NCBI GenBank assembly: GCA_021163155.1 | Contig: JAGGXI010000061.1 | Location: 33,842 to 97,841 of the forward strand | Length of the DNA: 64,000 nucleotides | Direction of reading: 5' to 3' | Source of the DNA: Candidatus Aerophobota bacterium | GTDB taxonomy: Bacteria > Aerophobota > Aerophobia > Aerophobales > JAGGXI01 | Shown: positions 41,091 through 50,346 of the stretch, one piece after another | Position numbering within the stretch: position 1 is the first letter of the stretch | Layout of the letters: every line of letters begins with the position of its first letter | Notes under the pieces: generated by a model | What the model was told of the DNA's origin: nothing | What the model saw: only the letters and a program-made list of their open reading frames with translations | Database searches by the model: none | Position numbers and translations under genes: made by a program

Positions 41091-41897
41091 TTTTTTTCTT
41101 GCTTCTTCAAAGAAAGGTTGGGCGAAAGAGGTTGTCCATGTTCTTTCCTTGAAGGTTCTCTTTCTTAAAGTATCTAAAAATCCCTTAAATTGTTGATAGT
41201 AAGAGCCATAAATATGATAGCTATCAGCAATGTGAATATATTTACCTACGGTAATGGTGGTTTTCATCTTTTTACTAATTTTATCAGCTACCATTTTTTG
41301 AAGTTCTGTAAAGGCAAACATGTTCATAAAGGCTGCCTTAAAGGCATCGTTGCTTCTGAGGTGAACATTTAGTTGAAGTTTTTTACCAAAAATTCTAAAC
41401 CAACAACGTTGCAGACAGGGAGGGTCGTTAGATTTAGGGTCAAGCCAACATTTCCAGGTTGTTGCTTGTGCCCTTCGAGAGTGAGGGACCTTAGATAATT
41501 TGTCCACAATGAAATCTATCTGATTGATGGATTGAGAAAATGAAGGAGGAAGGTAATTAAATAAGCGTTCATGATAGGTGTATTCCCACTTACCTTCCTC
41601 CGGTTTAATCCAGCTGTCGTGAATCCCAAAGATAACTTCTTGACGGTAAACCTCTAAATCATTCAATCCCGCAGGAAAAGCTCGATGTAGCCGTGGTTCT
41701 TTAAAAGGATAGGACACTTCTATAATTATGGTGCAGTCTTTACCTGGAGGGTCTTCTGGTCTATCGTATTCTGTTTTAATTTCTATTCCTTTGTTCCAGC
41801 ACTCTACCACAGATTTTTCCCAGGCTGCAGGTAAAGTCTCTTCCCGCACTATAATTACAGGAGAACCACTAATTTCGTTATTTATTTTCTTACTCAT
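41085..41897 (-). CDS. Divergent thymidylate-synthase-family protein
   Basis: Probably methylates (or hydroxymethylates) a pyrimidine nucleotide with methylene-tetrahydrofolate. The N-terminal 85 residues are unlike standard ThyA. From about 130 the ThyA order is visible: RRAQATTWKC (Arg141-Arg142, phosphate arginines), DPPCLQRCWFRI with candidate catalytic Cys161, a conserved-looking RSND (181-184), NMFAFTELQKMVADKI (192 on) and ADSYHIYGSY (His218) in place of THLYSNH. It is nearest to the archaeal-type enzymes in my judgement. No second thymidylate synthase is visible here, but one may exist elsewhere. It is convergent with porB. Confidence 0.75.
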   Translation of the reverse strand: MSKKINNEISGSPVIIVREETLPAAWEKSVVECWNKGIEIKTEYDRPEDPPGKDCTIIIEVSYPFKEPRLHRAFPAGLNDLEVYRQEVIFGIHDSWIKPEEGKWEYTYHERLFNYLPPSFSQSINQIDFIVDKLSKVPHSRRAQATTWKCWLDPKSNDPPCLQRCWFRIFGKKLQLNVHLRSNDAFKAAFMNMFAFTELQKMVADKISKKMKTTITVGKYIHIADSYHIYGSYYQQFKGFLDTLRKRTFKERTWTTSFAQPFFEEARKKL

Positions 41898-41920
41898 AAG
41901 ATTATCCTTTTATTGTAGTA

Positions 41921-42188
41921 GGTAATATCAAAAATAATCTTTTTTGGAATTGGTAGCCGCGAGACTCAGAGCCTGCGAGGATAGATATATACGCAACTTA
42001 AAAGTTGCGGCTACCACTTTTCATTTAGGATAATTTCCTCTCCCTATATAATTCTTTTTTCTTTTTTAGTTTTTCTTTCTCTCTTTTTCTTTCTCTCTTT
42101 TTCTCTAATCCTTCTTTTTTGCCCTTCACGTCTCACTTTTTACGTCTTACGTCTCACTGTTTTGCCTAATCCTTTAATCCTGCTTTTA
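41921..42188 (+). repeat. Long composite repeat, left arm
   Basis: A ~270-bp block: ATATCAAAAATAATC..GGAATT, a head-to-head REP pair (41952-42015), CATTTAGGATAATTTCCTC, a TTTCTC-rich stretch, CTCTAATCC (about 42104), GCCCTTCACGTCTCAC..GTCTTACGTCTCACTG and TTTGCCTAATCCTTTAATCC. The inverse complement of 57835-58133 follows it almost base for base, except that the other copy has an extra REP unit after CTAATC. Confidence 0.88.
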
Positions 42189-42304
42189 CGCAGGCTAAAG
42201 CCTGCGGCTACCGTATCTCCTTCCCTCTAATCCTGCTTTTTTGTTTCTGTTTTTTCTTGGTTTTCCCTTTAATCCTCTAATCCTTTAATCCTTTAATCCT
42301 GCTT
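42189..42304 (-). repeat. Composite REP/octamer element at the gatA 3' end
   Basis: After the gatA TAA/TAG (minus strand) comes AAAAGCAGGATTAAAGGATT, octamers, GGAAGGAGATACGG, REP at 42212-42189 and GCGTAAAAGCAGGATTAAAG. Together with the long repeat it fills the 407-bp gap; no gene is visible. Confidence 0.85.
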
Positions 42305-43765
42305 TTAGAGGTTAGGTATTTTTTTATGCCATTCAGTGTTCTGTTCATATGCATAAGCGACTCTCAATATCATTTCTTCCTCGAGAGGTTTTCCTAAAAT
42401 TTGGAGTCCAATAGGTAAATTATCCTTACCAAACCCACAGGGAATAGATATTCCCGGTATTCCTGCAAGATTGGCTGGGGTATTGAATATATCTGAAAGG
42501 TACATTTTAAGGGGGTCATCTGTTTTTTCTCCTACCTTAAAAGCTACTGTAGGAGAAGTAGGAGTAATTATAACATCGAAATTCTGGAATGCTTTATCAA
42601 AATCTTCTTTAATAAGAGTGCGCACCCTTTGTGCTTTCCCATAATAGTCTTCATAGTAACCCTTACTTAAAACATAAGTTCCCAGCATTATTCTTCTTTT
42701 TACTTCATCTCCAAATCCTTCCTGGCGAGTCTTCTTATACATTTCTATAAGGTTGGTTTTTTCTTTGGTACGATGTCCATATTCTACACCGTCATATCGA
42801 GATAGGTTAGAACTTGCCTCAGCAGTAGCAATGAGATAATAGGTAGCTATAGCGTAGTCTGTATGCGGAAGAGATATTTCTTCAGTTTTAGCCCCTAAGT
42901 CAGTGAGTACGTTAATTGCTGCAGAGAAGCTTTTTTTAACTTCTTTCTCCATTCCGGGAATAAGATACTCTTTGGGAAGACCTATCTTTATTCCTTTAAT
43001 ATCGGGAATGAGAGATTGTAAGTAATCGGGAACAGGATGATTTAAGGATGTAGAATCAAATTCATCTTTTCCGCTAATTATTTTTAGAAGTTGTGCACAG
43101 TCCGTAACATCTCTAGTAATTGGTCCAATCTGGTCTAATGAGGAAGCAAAGGCAATTAATCCATAACGGGAGACCCTTCCATAGGTTGGTTTTAGACCGA
43201 CTACTCCACAAAGAGAGGCTGGTTGACGAATAGATCCTCCTGTGTCTGAACCCAAAGCAAGAGGAGCCTCTCCGCTGGCTACAGCAGCTGTCGATCCTCC
43301 GCTGGAACCTCCCGGAATAGTATTTATGTTCCATGGATTACGGGTTATTTGGAAGGCAGAGTTTTCAGTAGAGGACCCCATAGCAAATTCATCCAGGTTT
43401 GTCTTTCCTATAAAGATAACTCCTGCTTCCTTTAATTTTTTTATTACTGTGGCAGAATAAGGAGGATGAAAACCTTTAAGGATACGGGAAGCACAGGTAG
43501 TCTCGTTTTTATGTATGCAGATAATATCTTTGATAGCGATAGGGATGCCTGTTAAAGGCTTTATCTCTTCTCCCTGTGATATCATCTTATCCCATTTCTT
43601 AGCTTCTTTTAAAGATTCATCTTTATTAATAAAGAGAAAAGCTTTTATCTTATCTTCTACCATTTCTATGTGTTTAAGAAAAGAAGTAGCCACTTCTTCT
43701 ACAGAAACCTTTTTATCTTTGATTAATTGGTGGAGATTATGAGCAGGAAGCTTATAAAGTTCCAA
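42305..43765 (-). CDS. gatA: Glutamyl-tRNA(Gln) amidotransferase subunit A
   Basis: Amidase subunit of GatCAB, which converts Glu-tRNA(Gln) (or Asp-tRNA(Asn)) to the amide form. The amidase triad is visible: Lys in [12 protein letters not shown] (about 70-81), cis-Ser and nucleophile Ser in [14 protein letters not shown] (about 151-164) and [12 protein letters not shown] (about 172-183). The start is placed at TTG 43765, seven bases after AAAGGAG, giving [11 protein letters not shown] and 486 aa, the usual length; the frame is open 19 codons further. gatB and gatC are not adjacent. Confidence 0.95.
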   Translation of the reverse strand: MELYKLPAHNLHQLIKDKKVSVEEVATSFLKHIEMVEDKIKAFLFINKDESLKEAKKWDKMISQGEEIKPLTGIPIAIKDIICIHKNETTCASRILKGFHPPYSATVIKKLKEAGVIFIGKTNLDEFAMGSSTENSAFQITRNPWNINTIPGGSSGGSTAAVASGEAPLALGSDTGGSIRQPASLCGVVGLKPTYGRVSRYGLIAFASSLDQIGPITRDVTDCAQLLKIISGKDEFDSTSLNHPVPDYLQSLIPDIKGIKIGLPKEYLIPGMEKEVKKSFSAAINVLTDLGAKTEEISLPHTDYAIATYYLIATAEASSNLSRYDGVEYGHRTKEKTNLIEMYKKTRQEGFGDEVKRRIMLGTYVLSKGYYEDYYGKAQRVRTLIKEDFDKAFQNFDVIITPTSPTVAFKVGEKTDDPLKMYLSDIFNTPANLAGIPGISIPCGFGKDNLPIGLQILGKPLEEEMILRVAYAYEQNTEWHKKIPNL

Positions 43766-43828
43766 TTTTTTCTCCTTTTTTAGATTTGGTTTATATCCTA
43801 TTATTTTTCTCTGTTCTGTCAACTTGAT

Positions 43829-43855
43829 GAGATTTCTGAAAAAGTCAGAAATCTC
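43829..43855 (+). repeat. GAGATTTCTGA hairpin
   Basis: GAGATTTCTGA-AAAAG-TCAGAAATCTC is a perfect 11-bp stem with a 5-base loop, followed by TAAAAATCAGTGTAATC. It is related to the hairpin at the cheY stop (28790-28812). It lies between divergent gatA and glmM. Confidence 0.7.
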
Positions 43856-43889
43856 TAAAAATCAGTGTAATCATTTTTGAAAATCTGTG

Positions 43890-43924
43890 TTTACCCCATG
43901 AAATAGAGTATTTCACGGGGTGAA
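43890..43924. repeat. TTTA-type palindrome, short form
   Basis: TTTA (43890-43893), a 27-bp core CCCCATGAAATAG..TATTTCACGGGG (43894-43920), then TGAA. The ends match the family, the stem sequence differs but still pairs. Confidence 0.65.
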
Positions 43925-43946
43925 TCAGGGGCCTCTCGATAGGGTT

Positions 43947-43974
43947 TTGACTTTTGGGGTGATTTTATTAAACT
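43947..43974 (+). promoter_or_regulatory. Probable promoter of glmM
   Basis: TTGACT (43947-43952), 16-base spacer, TAAACT (43969-43974), about 30 bases before the ATG. Confidence 0.4.
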
Positions 43975-44004
43975 AAAACTATCTTATGCGATTGGAGCAG
44001 AAAG

Positions 44005-45360
44005 ATGAATTCTTTAATGATTAGTGTTTCTGGAGTAAGGGGAATAGTAGGAGAAACTCTTATGCCGGAAATAGTGGTAAAATTTGGAGTTGCCTTTGGT
44101 AAGTTTGTGCGAGAGAAGAGGGTAGTAATAGGTTCTGATACACGGACTTCAAATCAAATGTTCAGATACGCTCTCTTCAGCGGTCTACTTTCCGTTGGAT
44201 GTAAAGTTATAGATGTAGGTATTTGTCCTACTCCATCTATCCAGTTAATGGTGGAAAAATTGAAGGCAGGAGGAGGAATTATAATTACAGGAAGCCATAA
44301 TCCTGTAGAATGGAATGCTTTAAAGTTTGTTCGTCATGATGGTATTTTTCTTTATCCTGAAGAAGGAGAAAGGCTATTAACAATTTACAAAGAAAAAAGA
44401 ATAAAAAGAGCAGCCTGGAACGAGATAAAAAGTGTTTATTATGATACATCAGCAATAGAAAATCACTTAGAAAAGCTCTTGGAGATTGTAGATAAAGATA
44501 ACATAAGAAGAAAAAAATTTAAGGTTGTTCTTGATGCCTGTAATGGAGCAGCCTCAAAGATTAGTCCACTGCTTCTTCGTCGGTTAGGATGTAAAGTAAC
44601 AGAGATTAATTGTAAGCCTGATGGCGTTTTCCCTCATTCTCCAGAGCCTATCCCTTCCAACTTAAGAGAGCTTTCCTTAAAAGTCAAAACTGAAAAGGCT
44701 GATATCGGTTTTGCTCATGATGCAGATGCAGATAGGATTGCCATAGCAACTGAAGAGGGTAATGTTTTGCCTGAGGATTATCCTCTTCTTTTGGCTACAA
44801 AATTTGTTCTTGGGGGGAAAAGAGGATTAGTAGTGACAAATCTTTCTACGACAAGTGCCTTAGATGATATAGCAAGAGAGTTTAAATGCAAGGTTATGCG
44901 TACAAGAATTGGCGATGTCAATGTTTCTAAATGTATGAAGGAACATAATGCAGTGATAGGAGGAGAAGGAAATGGAGGGGTAATTATCCCTCAGGTGCAC
45001 TATGCCCGCGATGGAATGGCTGCTATTGCTTTAATATTGGAGTATATAACAAAGTCTAATAAAACAGTATCAGCTTTAGCTAATGAGCTTCCTAAATATT
45101 ATACAATTAAAGGGAAGCTTGAATTTCCCAGGGAAAAATTTGTTCTTCTTGAATCTATCCTTAAGGAAGAATTCAAGAATTATGAGTTAAATTTTCTTGA
45201 TGGAGTAAAGGTTATTTTAAAAGAGGGTTGGATACATATAAGGCTTTCAGGAACTGAGCCTATTATCCGTATATTTGCGGAGGCTAAGAATAAAGAAAAA
45301 GCGGAGGAACTTTTTAAAACGGGTATTAGGGAAGTAGAGAAAGTTTTAGTAGCGAGGTAG
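44005..45360 (+). CDS. glmM: Phosphohexomutase, phosphoglucosamine mutase type
   Basis: Alpha-D-phosphohexomutase that moves phosphate between C6 and C1 of a hexose, most likely glucosamine for peptidoglycan and LPS precursors. Catalytic phosphoserine loop TGSHNPVEWNALK (about 95-107), metal loop DADADRIA (about 239-246), sugar loop GGEGNGG (about 317-323) and phosphate-binding RLSGTEPIIRI (about 412-422). 451 aa is normal. Phosphoglucomutase/phosphomannomutase activity cannot be excluded. The following nucleotidyltransferase starts 2 bp later, which fits a UDP-sugar pathway. Confidence 0.87.
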   Translation: MNSLMISVSGVRGIVGETLMPEIVVKFGVAFGKFVREKRVVIGSDTRTSNQMFRYALFSGLLSVGCKVIDVGICPTPSIQLMVEKLKAGGGIIITGSHNPVEWNALKFVRHDGIFLYPEEGERLLTIYKEKRIKRAAWNEIKSVYYDTSAIENHLEKLLEIVDKDNIRRKKFKVVLDACNGAASKISPLLLRRLGCKVTEINCKPDGVFPHSPEPIPSNLRELSLKVKTEKADIGFAHDADADRIAIATEEGNVLPEDYPLLLATKFVLGGKRGLVVTNLSTTSALDDIAREFKCKVMRTRIGDVNVSKCMKEHNAVIGGEGNGGVIIPQVHYARDGMAAIALILEYITKSNKTVSALANELPKYYTIKGKLEFPREKFVLLESILKEEFKNYELNFLDGVKVILKEGWIHIRLSGTEPIIRIFAEAKNKEKAEELFKTGIREVEKVLVAR

Positions 45361-45362
45361 AA

Positions 45363-46601
45363 ATGAACCGTATTTTGTGCATATTTGAAGATAAAAAAGC
45401 AGAGAATTTTTACCCTTTTACTTTAACCAGACCTATTTACATGCTTCGGTGTGGAATTACCACTTTAGAGGAGAAGATATCCAGTATATCATTAGAGGGA
45501 GAGATATGTCTTTTTTGCCGTAAATATTTATTTGGTGTCACTTCTCAAAAAATAGAGAAAGTTAAAGTGAACCCATTAAAAGATTTAAAGGAGAAGAATC
45601 TGCTTTTTGTTAACGGAAGATTACTTTTTTTAGAAAAGAGAATAAATTTAGAAGGGAAAGAGGAGATAGGAGTTAAGAAGGGGGAGATAGTATATGCTCG
45701 CCTCAATAAGAAAACTTTAAATAAACTCTCTTTTAATGACCCGGATAAGATAGAGAATGTTTTATATCAGGCTAAACAGATAGTAAAGGTAAAAGAGATT
45801 GAAGCTAATCTACTGGAATATCCCTCGGATATCATTAAATGGAATAGTTATGCCTTAATAAAAGACTTTGGGAGAAAAAAGGAGAGGGGTGTAAAAGGTA
45901 AAATAGCTAAAGGTGCTTGCTTAATTAATCCAGAAAAGATTTATATAGGTAAAAACTCAACAATAGAGCCGGGAGTGATATTAAATGCTAAAGAAGGACC
46001 TATTTATATTGATGAAGAAGTAAAGGTAAATCCTCCCACTGTTATTAATGGGCCTTGTTATGTAGGAAGAGGGACCATTATAGATGGAGCTAAAATTCGT
46101 CAGGGATGCAGCATTGGCCCTGTATGCCGTATATCCGGAGAAATTGAAGAATCTGTATTCCAGGGTTATGTTAATAAACACCATGATGGTTTTATAGGAC
46201 ATTCCTATATAGGAGAATGGGTAAATTTTGGTGCTTTAACTACTACAAGCGATCTTAAAAATACTTACGGTAGTGTAAAGGTATTTATTAAAGGCAAGGA
46301 AGTAGATACAAAACAGATAAAAATAGGTTCTTTTATTGGGGATTATACCAAAACAGGCATAGGAACTTTAATAGATACAGGAAGTGTAATTGGTGTAGCC
46401 AGTAATATTTTTGGCGGAGGAATTACTCCTAAGTTTATCCCTTCTTTTAGTTGGGGAGGGGAGGATGGATTTGTAGAGAATAGATTGGATAAAGCAATTG
46501 AAGTAGCAAGGATAGTTATGGAGCGGCGAGGTGTAAAGCAGACGGAGGAAGATAGAGACTTACTAAAAAAAGTATATCAGTTAACTAAAAAAGAGAGATG
46601 A
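45363..46601 (+). CDS. Sugar nucleotidyltransferase with left-handed beta-helix (NTP_transf_4 type)
   Basis: The N-terminus (ILCIFEDKKAENFYPFTLTR, then RPIYMLRCGITTLEEKI) matches the GlmU-like NTP_transf_4 family rather than classical GlmU. A long hexapeptide beta-helix runs from about 175 to 350 (IYIGKNSTIEPGVILNAKEG, GPCYVGRGTIIDGAKIRQGC, SYIGEWVNFGALTTTSDL), with the uridylyl/acetyl-transferase-like NTYGSVKV. It probably makes an NDP-sugar from the product of the preceding mutase. It ends with an acidic helix. 412 aa. Confidence 0.8.
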   Translation: MNRILCIFEDKKAENFYPFTLTRPIYMLRCGITTLEEKISSISLEGEICLFCRKYLFGVTSQKIEKVKVNPLKDLKEKNLLFVNGRLLFLEKRINLEGKEEIGVKKGEIVYARLNKKTLNKLSFNDPDKIENVLYQAKQIVKVKEIEANLLEYPSDIIKWNSYALIKDFGRKKERGVKGKIAKGACLINPEKIYIGKNSTIEPGVILNAKEGPIYIDEEVKVNPPTVINGPCYVGRGTIIDGAKIRQGCSIGPVCRISGEIEESVFQGYVNKHHDGFIGHSYIGEWVNFGALTTTSDLKNTYGSVKVFIKGKEVDTKQIKIGSFIGDYTKTGIGTLIDTGSVIGVASNIFGGGITPKFIPSFSWGGEDGFVENRLDKAIEVARIVMERRGVKQTEEDRDLLKKVYQLTKKER

Positions 46602-46661
46602 TAGTTTATTTTATAAACAAGTCAGGCGAAATCGGTTATTGAAAGTATAAAGAGGGTAAGT

Positions 46662-46853
46662 ATGGGAAAATTTCGAGAGCATTATATTGTAGACGAAAAG
46701 GGGCGAACGACAGCAGCAATTCTTCCAGTTACGGAATGTGAAGAACTTTTAGAGGATCTCCATGATCTCGCAATCATCGCAGAACGTCGGGATGAGCCTA
46801 CAGTAGCTTTTGAAGAACTCAATGAACAGTTGGAAGAAAGTGGATTCTTATAA
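46662..46853 (+). CDS. Phd/RelB-like antitoxin
   Basis: A 63-aa acidic protein: HYIVDEKGRTTAAILPVTEC (about 7-26) resembles the DNA-binding strand of Phd/YefM-type antitoxins, and the Glu-rich C-terminus (FEELNEQLEESGFL) the toxin-binding tail. It overlaps a RelE-like fragment by 14 bases, the usual antitoxin-toxin arrangement. The toxin is broken, so this gene may be a survivor. Confidence 0.7.
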   Translation: MGKFREHYIVDEKGRTTAAILPVTECEELLEDLHDLAIIAERRDEPTVAFEELNEQLEESGFL

Positions 46854-46956
46854 GATTCAATGGAAGAGATCAGCAGAACGAGACTTACGGAATATTGATT
46901 TACAGCAAATTCCTCGAATTATCAAGACTGTCGAATCCCTAATGAATAATCCATAG
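46840..46956 (+). pseudogene. Truncated RelE/ParE-type toxin
   Basis: GTG 46840 opens VDSYKIQWKRSAERDLRNID, continuing LQQIPRIIKTVESLMNNP, then TAG at 46954. This is the N-terminal half of a RelE-family toxin (yKIxWkrSAexDLRxI..I..L..NP); the catalytic C-terminal strands are missing. The following bases encode part of another family, so the toxin was cut by a deletion or recombination. Confidence 0.75.
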
Positions 46957-47102
46957 AAAGAGTTCATGTGGATAGAGTTGCATATCCTTGGCTTATCAAA
47001 AGATTCATTGACTCTGATGCTGAGTTCATTTTTGTTCCCAGAGATACAGACCCTTCAATCATAAAGGATGGAATTCCCTTTGATATGAAAAGAGATTCCT
47101 AA
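46953..47102 (+). pseudogene. Fragment of a chromate-resistance (ChrB-type) protein
   Basis: The frame IERVHVDRVAYPWLIKRFID, SDAEFIFVPRDTDPSII, KDGIPFDMKRDS (stop 47100-47102) matches the start of the Chrom_Resist/ChrB C-terminal domain, which reads KIDRIACPWLIRRFIDPEA-like in that family. It has no start codon and overlaps the RelE fragment end. Only about 48 of roughly 150 residues remain. The rest of the gap to 47221 shows nothing recognisable. Confidence 0.7.
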
Positions 47103-47221
47103 TCCTGAGAGGATCTGGCAGCCTATAGGGCAGGCGAGAATTCCCAAAAAGGAGTGGTTTGGGATATAATAGCGTTTGAAGTGAATAAACAAATGATTGT
47201 ATGGAAACAGAGGATGAAATT

Positions 47222-49783
47222 TTATTCCCTCATTTCGCCCCAACTTTTTCCTACTTTAGTGTTTACAATAAGGGGGATAGATAAGTTCATTGCCTTCTCC
47301 ATCTCTTTTTTTATTATTTTCCGCGTTTTTTTTATCTCCTCTTTAGCTACCTCAAAGAGAAGCTCATCGTGTATTTGAAGAATAAGGTAAGCGTTTATAT
47401 TTTCTTCTTTGAATCTTGCATCTAAATTAATCATAGCTAATTTGATAAGGTCGGCTGCCCCTCCCTGAATAGGGGCGTTAATGGCTATTCGTTCGGCAAA
47501 TTCTCTCTCTCTTTTCTTTGAGGAGACAATTTCCGGGATATATCTTCTTCTCCCCAAAAGAGTGGTTACATACCTCTTTTCTCGAGCTTTCTTTAATATT
47601 TTATCTATATACTCTTTGACCTTCGGATAACGTTTAAAATACTCCTCAATATAATCCTCCGCCTTTTTTTGAGATATTCCCAGTTCTCGAGATAATCCAT
47701 AAGGGCTTATTCCATAAATAATCCCAAAATTTACTACTTTTGCCTGTCTTCTCATTTGGGGGGTAACTTGCAGAGGCAGAAGATTGAATATTTCGGCTGC
47801 TGTTTGACAATGAATATCTTCATTTTTAGCAAAAGAAGACCTTAGATTAGCATCCTTTGATAAATGGGCTAAGATTCTCAATTCTATCTGTGAGTAGTCG
47901 GCAGAGAGAAAAAGATATCCTTCATCAGCGATAAAAGACAAGCGAAGCTCTTCGCTTATTTTGTTTTTAATGGGAATATTCTGAAGATTGGGCTGGGATG
48001 AAGATAGTCTTCCGGTAGATGTTACTGTTTGATTAAAAGAAGTATGAATCCTTCCTGTTTTAGGGTTAATTAACTCAGGAAGAGGTTTTATATAGGTAGA
48101 TTCTAATTTAAAGAGCTGGCGATATTTTAATATTTTTTTAACAGAGGGATGTAAAATAGAGAGGGTTTCCAGGACTTCCTCATCGGTAGAATAGCCTGTT
48201 TTAATTTTTTTAAGAGGTGGCAGATGTAGTTTACCAAAAAGGATATCTCCTAATTGTTTTGAGGAGTTAAGATTAAATTTTTCTCCCACTTCTTTGTAAA
48301 TTTCTTCTTCTATCGCCTTTCTTTTTTTCTCTATCTTTTTTAAAAATTTTTTTAAAGCACTCTTATCTATTTTAATTCCCCTTTTTTGCATTTTAGCAAG
48401 AATATGTACTAATGGCATCTCCACTTTTAAAAAGAGGTTCCAGAGATTTTCCTTTTTTAGTTTTCTCTCTAATATAGGGTAAAGCTTTTCGATAGTCCAG
48501 GCTCTTTTTACAGGCGAGAATTTCTCGTTTATATTTAATCCCAAATATTCAAGAGAGAGATTTTTAAGGGAATAATTAGCTGCCGAGGGTTTTAAAAGAT
48601 AGGCAGCGATTTGCACATCAAAATTTTCTCCTCTTAAATTTATTTCCCACTCTTTAAGGTCAAGGATTGCCTGTTTTAAATTATTTCCTATTTTCTTAAT
48701 TTGAGGATCTTCCAGGAGAAGAATAAGCTTGTCCAGCAGAGGATCTTTATCTACTTTTTTCAAGGAAAACCGATAAACTTTTTCCTCTTTCAGCGAAAGG
48801 ACTATCTCCTTTTCTTCTTTATCTACTATCAGGACAAGAGGAGTTTTTTTAAAAAGAGAAGAGATTTTCTTTAAATCTTCAGGCGATTTAATTTCTTGAA
48901 CCTCTACCTTTTGAGAAATGGAAGGAGTCAATTCTCTTATTAATTCTTTGAACTCTAATCTTTCAAAGAGAGATAAAAGAGTCTTCTTATCGGGTTTTTT
49001 TACTTTAAGTTCTTTTAAATTTATTTCAAGAGGAAGAGAGGTGATAATAGTAGCCAATCTTTTGGATAATTTTGCCTGCTCGACGTATTCACTTAAAAGC
49101 TTTCTTTTTTTTAAAGGCAGCTTATTCAGGTTATTTATAATGTTTTCCAAGCTTCCAAATTCTCCTATTAATTGTTTAGCACCAACAGGTCCAACTCCAG
49201 GAACTCCGGGAATATTATCAGAAGAATCTCCTGTTAAAGCCAGAAAATCCGGTATCTGTGAAGGAGAAATCCCAAATTTTTTCTTTACCTCTTTTTCACC
49301 AAAAATTTGAGTATCTGAGATTCCTTTTTTTGGACGGAGAACATAAATAGAAGGAGAAACTATCTGAAAAGCATCTTTATCTGCAGTAAATATTTCTATT
49401 TCCAGGCCTTCTCTCTCTCCTTTTTTGGCTAATGTTCCTAAAAGGTCATCTGCTTCATATTCATCGCTTTCAAAAATGGGTATTCCGAAACCTTTCACAA
49501 TTTCTTTGGTTAGAGAAATCTGAGCTACTAAATCTAAAGGCATCTTTGGTCTTAAGATTTTATACTCTTTATATTCTTTATGGCGAAATGTCTTTTTCCC
49601 TTTATCAAAGGCACAGGCTAAATAGTCAGGTCTCTTCTCCTTTATAAGCTTCCATAATATTTTAGTAAATCCATAAATTGCTCCTGTAGGAGTTCCCTGA
49701 CTATTATTTAAAGGGGGAAGAGCATAAAAGGCTCGATAAAGGAGAGCATTTCCATCAATTAAAGTGAGTTTCTCTTTTTCCAT
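47222..49783 (-). CDS. polA: DNA polymerase I, proofreading site degenerate
   Basis: Repair and primer-removal polymerase. The 5' nuclease domain (about 1-285) is intact (DGNALLYRAFYALPPL, YEADDLLGTLA, LTGDSSDNIPGVPGVGPV). In the 3'-5' exonuclease-like domain (about 290-440) the DxE metal motif is replaced by VDKEEKE and the NLKYD-type Asp by NLKQA, so proofreading is probably absent. Polymerase motifs are intact: A DYSQIELRILAHLS, B RRQAKVVNFGIIYGIS, C QIHDELLFEV. I take ATG 49783 behind GAGAG as start (853 aa); TTG 49795 is upstream in frame. Confidence 0.95.
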   Translation of the reverse strand: MEKEKLTLIDGNALLYRAFYALPPLNNSQGTPTGAIYGFTKILWKLIKEKRPDYLACAFDKGKKTFRHKEYKEYKILRPKMPLDLVAQISLTKEIVKGFGIPIFESDEYEADDLLGTLAKKGEREGLEIEIFTADKDAFQIVSPSIYVLRPKKGISDTQIFGEKEVKKKFGISPSQIPDFLALTGDSSDNIPGVPGVGPVGAKQLIGEFGSLENIINNLNKLPLKKRKLLSEYVEQAKLSKRLATIITSLPLEINLKELKVKKPDKKTLLSLFERLEFKELIRELTPSISQKVEVQEIKSPEDLKKISSLFKKTPLVLIVDKEEKEIVLSLKEEKVYRFSLKKVDKDPLLDKLILLLEDPQIKKIGNNLKQAILDLKEWEINLRGENFDVQIAAYLLKPSAANYSLKNLSLEYLGLNINEKFSPVKRAWTIEKLYPILERKLKKENLWNLFLKVEMPLVHILAKMQKRGIKIDKSALKKFLKKIEKKRKAIEEEIYKEVGEKFNLNSSKQLGDILFGKLHLPPLKKIKTGYSTDEEVLETLSILHPSVKKILKYRQLFKLESTYIKPLPELINPKTGRIHTSFNQTVTSTGRLSSSQPNLQNIPIKNKISEELRLSFIADEGYLFLSADYSQIELRILAHLSKDANLRSSFAKNEDIHCQTAAEIFNLLPLQVTPQMRRQAKVVNFGIIYGISPYGLSRELGISQKKAEDYIEEYFKRYPKVKEYIDKILKKAREKRYVTTLLGRRRYIPEIVSSKKREREFAERIAINAPIQGGAADLIKLAMINLDARFKEENINAYLILQIHDELLFEVAKEEIKKTRKIIKKEMEKAMNLSIPLIVNTKVGKSWGEMRE

Positions 49784-49810
49784 TTTTTCTCTCAAAAGTT
49801 AATCTATTTA

Positions 49811-49838
49811 ATTATATCACATCTTCTTTCCGTGTAAA
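49811..49838 (-). promoter_or_regulatory. Promoter of polA
   Basis: Minus strand TTTACA (49838-49833), 16-base spacer, TATAAT (49816-49811), 28 bases before the start codon. Confidence 0.6.
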
Positions 49839-49840
49839 AT

Positions 49841-49868
49841 TTGCCTTCTTGTCGATATTTGGTATAAT
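49841..49868 (+). promoter_or_regulatory. Divergent plus-strand promoter
   Basis: TTGCCT (49841-49846), 16-base spacer, TATAAT (49863-49868), back to back with the polA promoter. It would read into the broken small gene at 49931. Confidence 0.5.
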
Positions 49869-49930
49869 GAAACATCGGAAAAGTTAACCAGAGTTCCTGG
49901 TGTTTCTGCGAATGATCTAATAAAAAGGCA

Positions 49931-50220
49931 ATGATGAAAGAAGAAAAAAATTTTAAAGGCAAAAGAATGCTTGCAAGAGCTCATAGTATTAATACTTCTT
50001 GGGCTTTCAAGGAATTTAATAATCTCAACAAAGAAAGTCTTATTCTTTTGGATAATGTTCAGTTCGTATATGAATTAGCTCTTGCACAACTTGAGCTTCA
50101 ATCTCTTGGCAGATTTATACTCTTGATAAACTGCTTGTTCAAGTCAAACACGAGTTTAATGCAAGTAATAAAGATTTATACAAGAAAGAGGCTCTATTAG
50201 CGGAAGGTAAAATTAAATAA
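49931..50220 (+). pseudogene. Small frameshifted gene of unknown family
   Basis: ATG 49931 opens a frame with NNLNKESLILLDNVQFVYEL, ALAQLELQSLG. At about 50105-50112 protein-like coding moves to another frame: QIYTLDKLLVQVKHEFNASN, KDLYKKEALLAEGKIK and a stop at 50218-50220. Joined, it would be a ~97-aa helical protein I do not recognise. The original frame continues to 50200 with unlikely sequence. A sequencing error could also explain the shift. Confidence 0.5.
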
Positions 50221-50346
50221 GAATTGCGGATGTGGATAGATTATAAGAGATTTACCAAATATTAAGGGTTTATAAAACAGCTGTTGCTACCAAAAATCTT
50301 TACATCTTCTTTAAATATGTTATATTAAAGAGAAGAGAGGTAAAAA

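Noticed and set aside
47154-47378. A plus-strand frame before polA
   Set aside because: Most of it is antisense to the polA C-terminal coding region; no recognisable motif.
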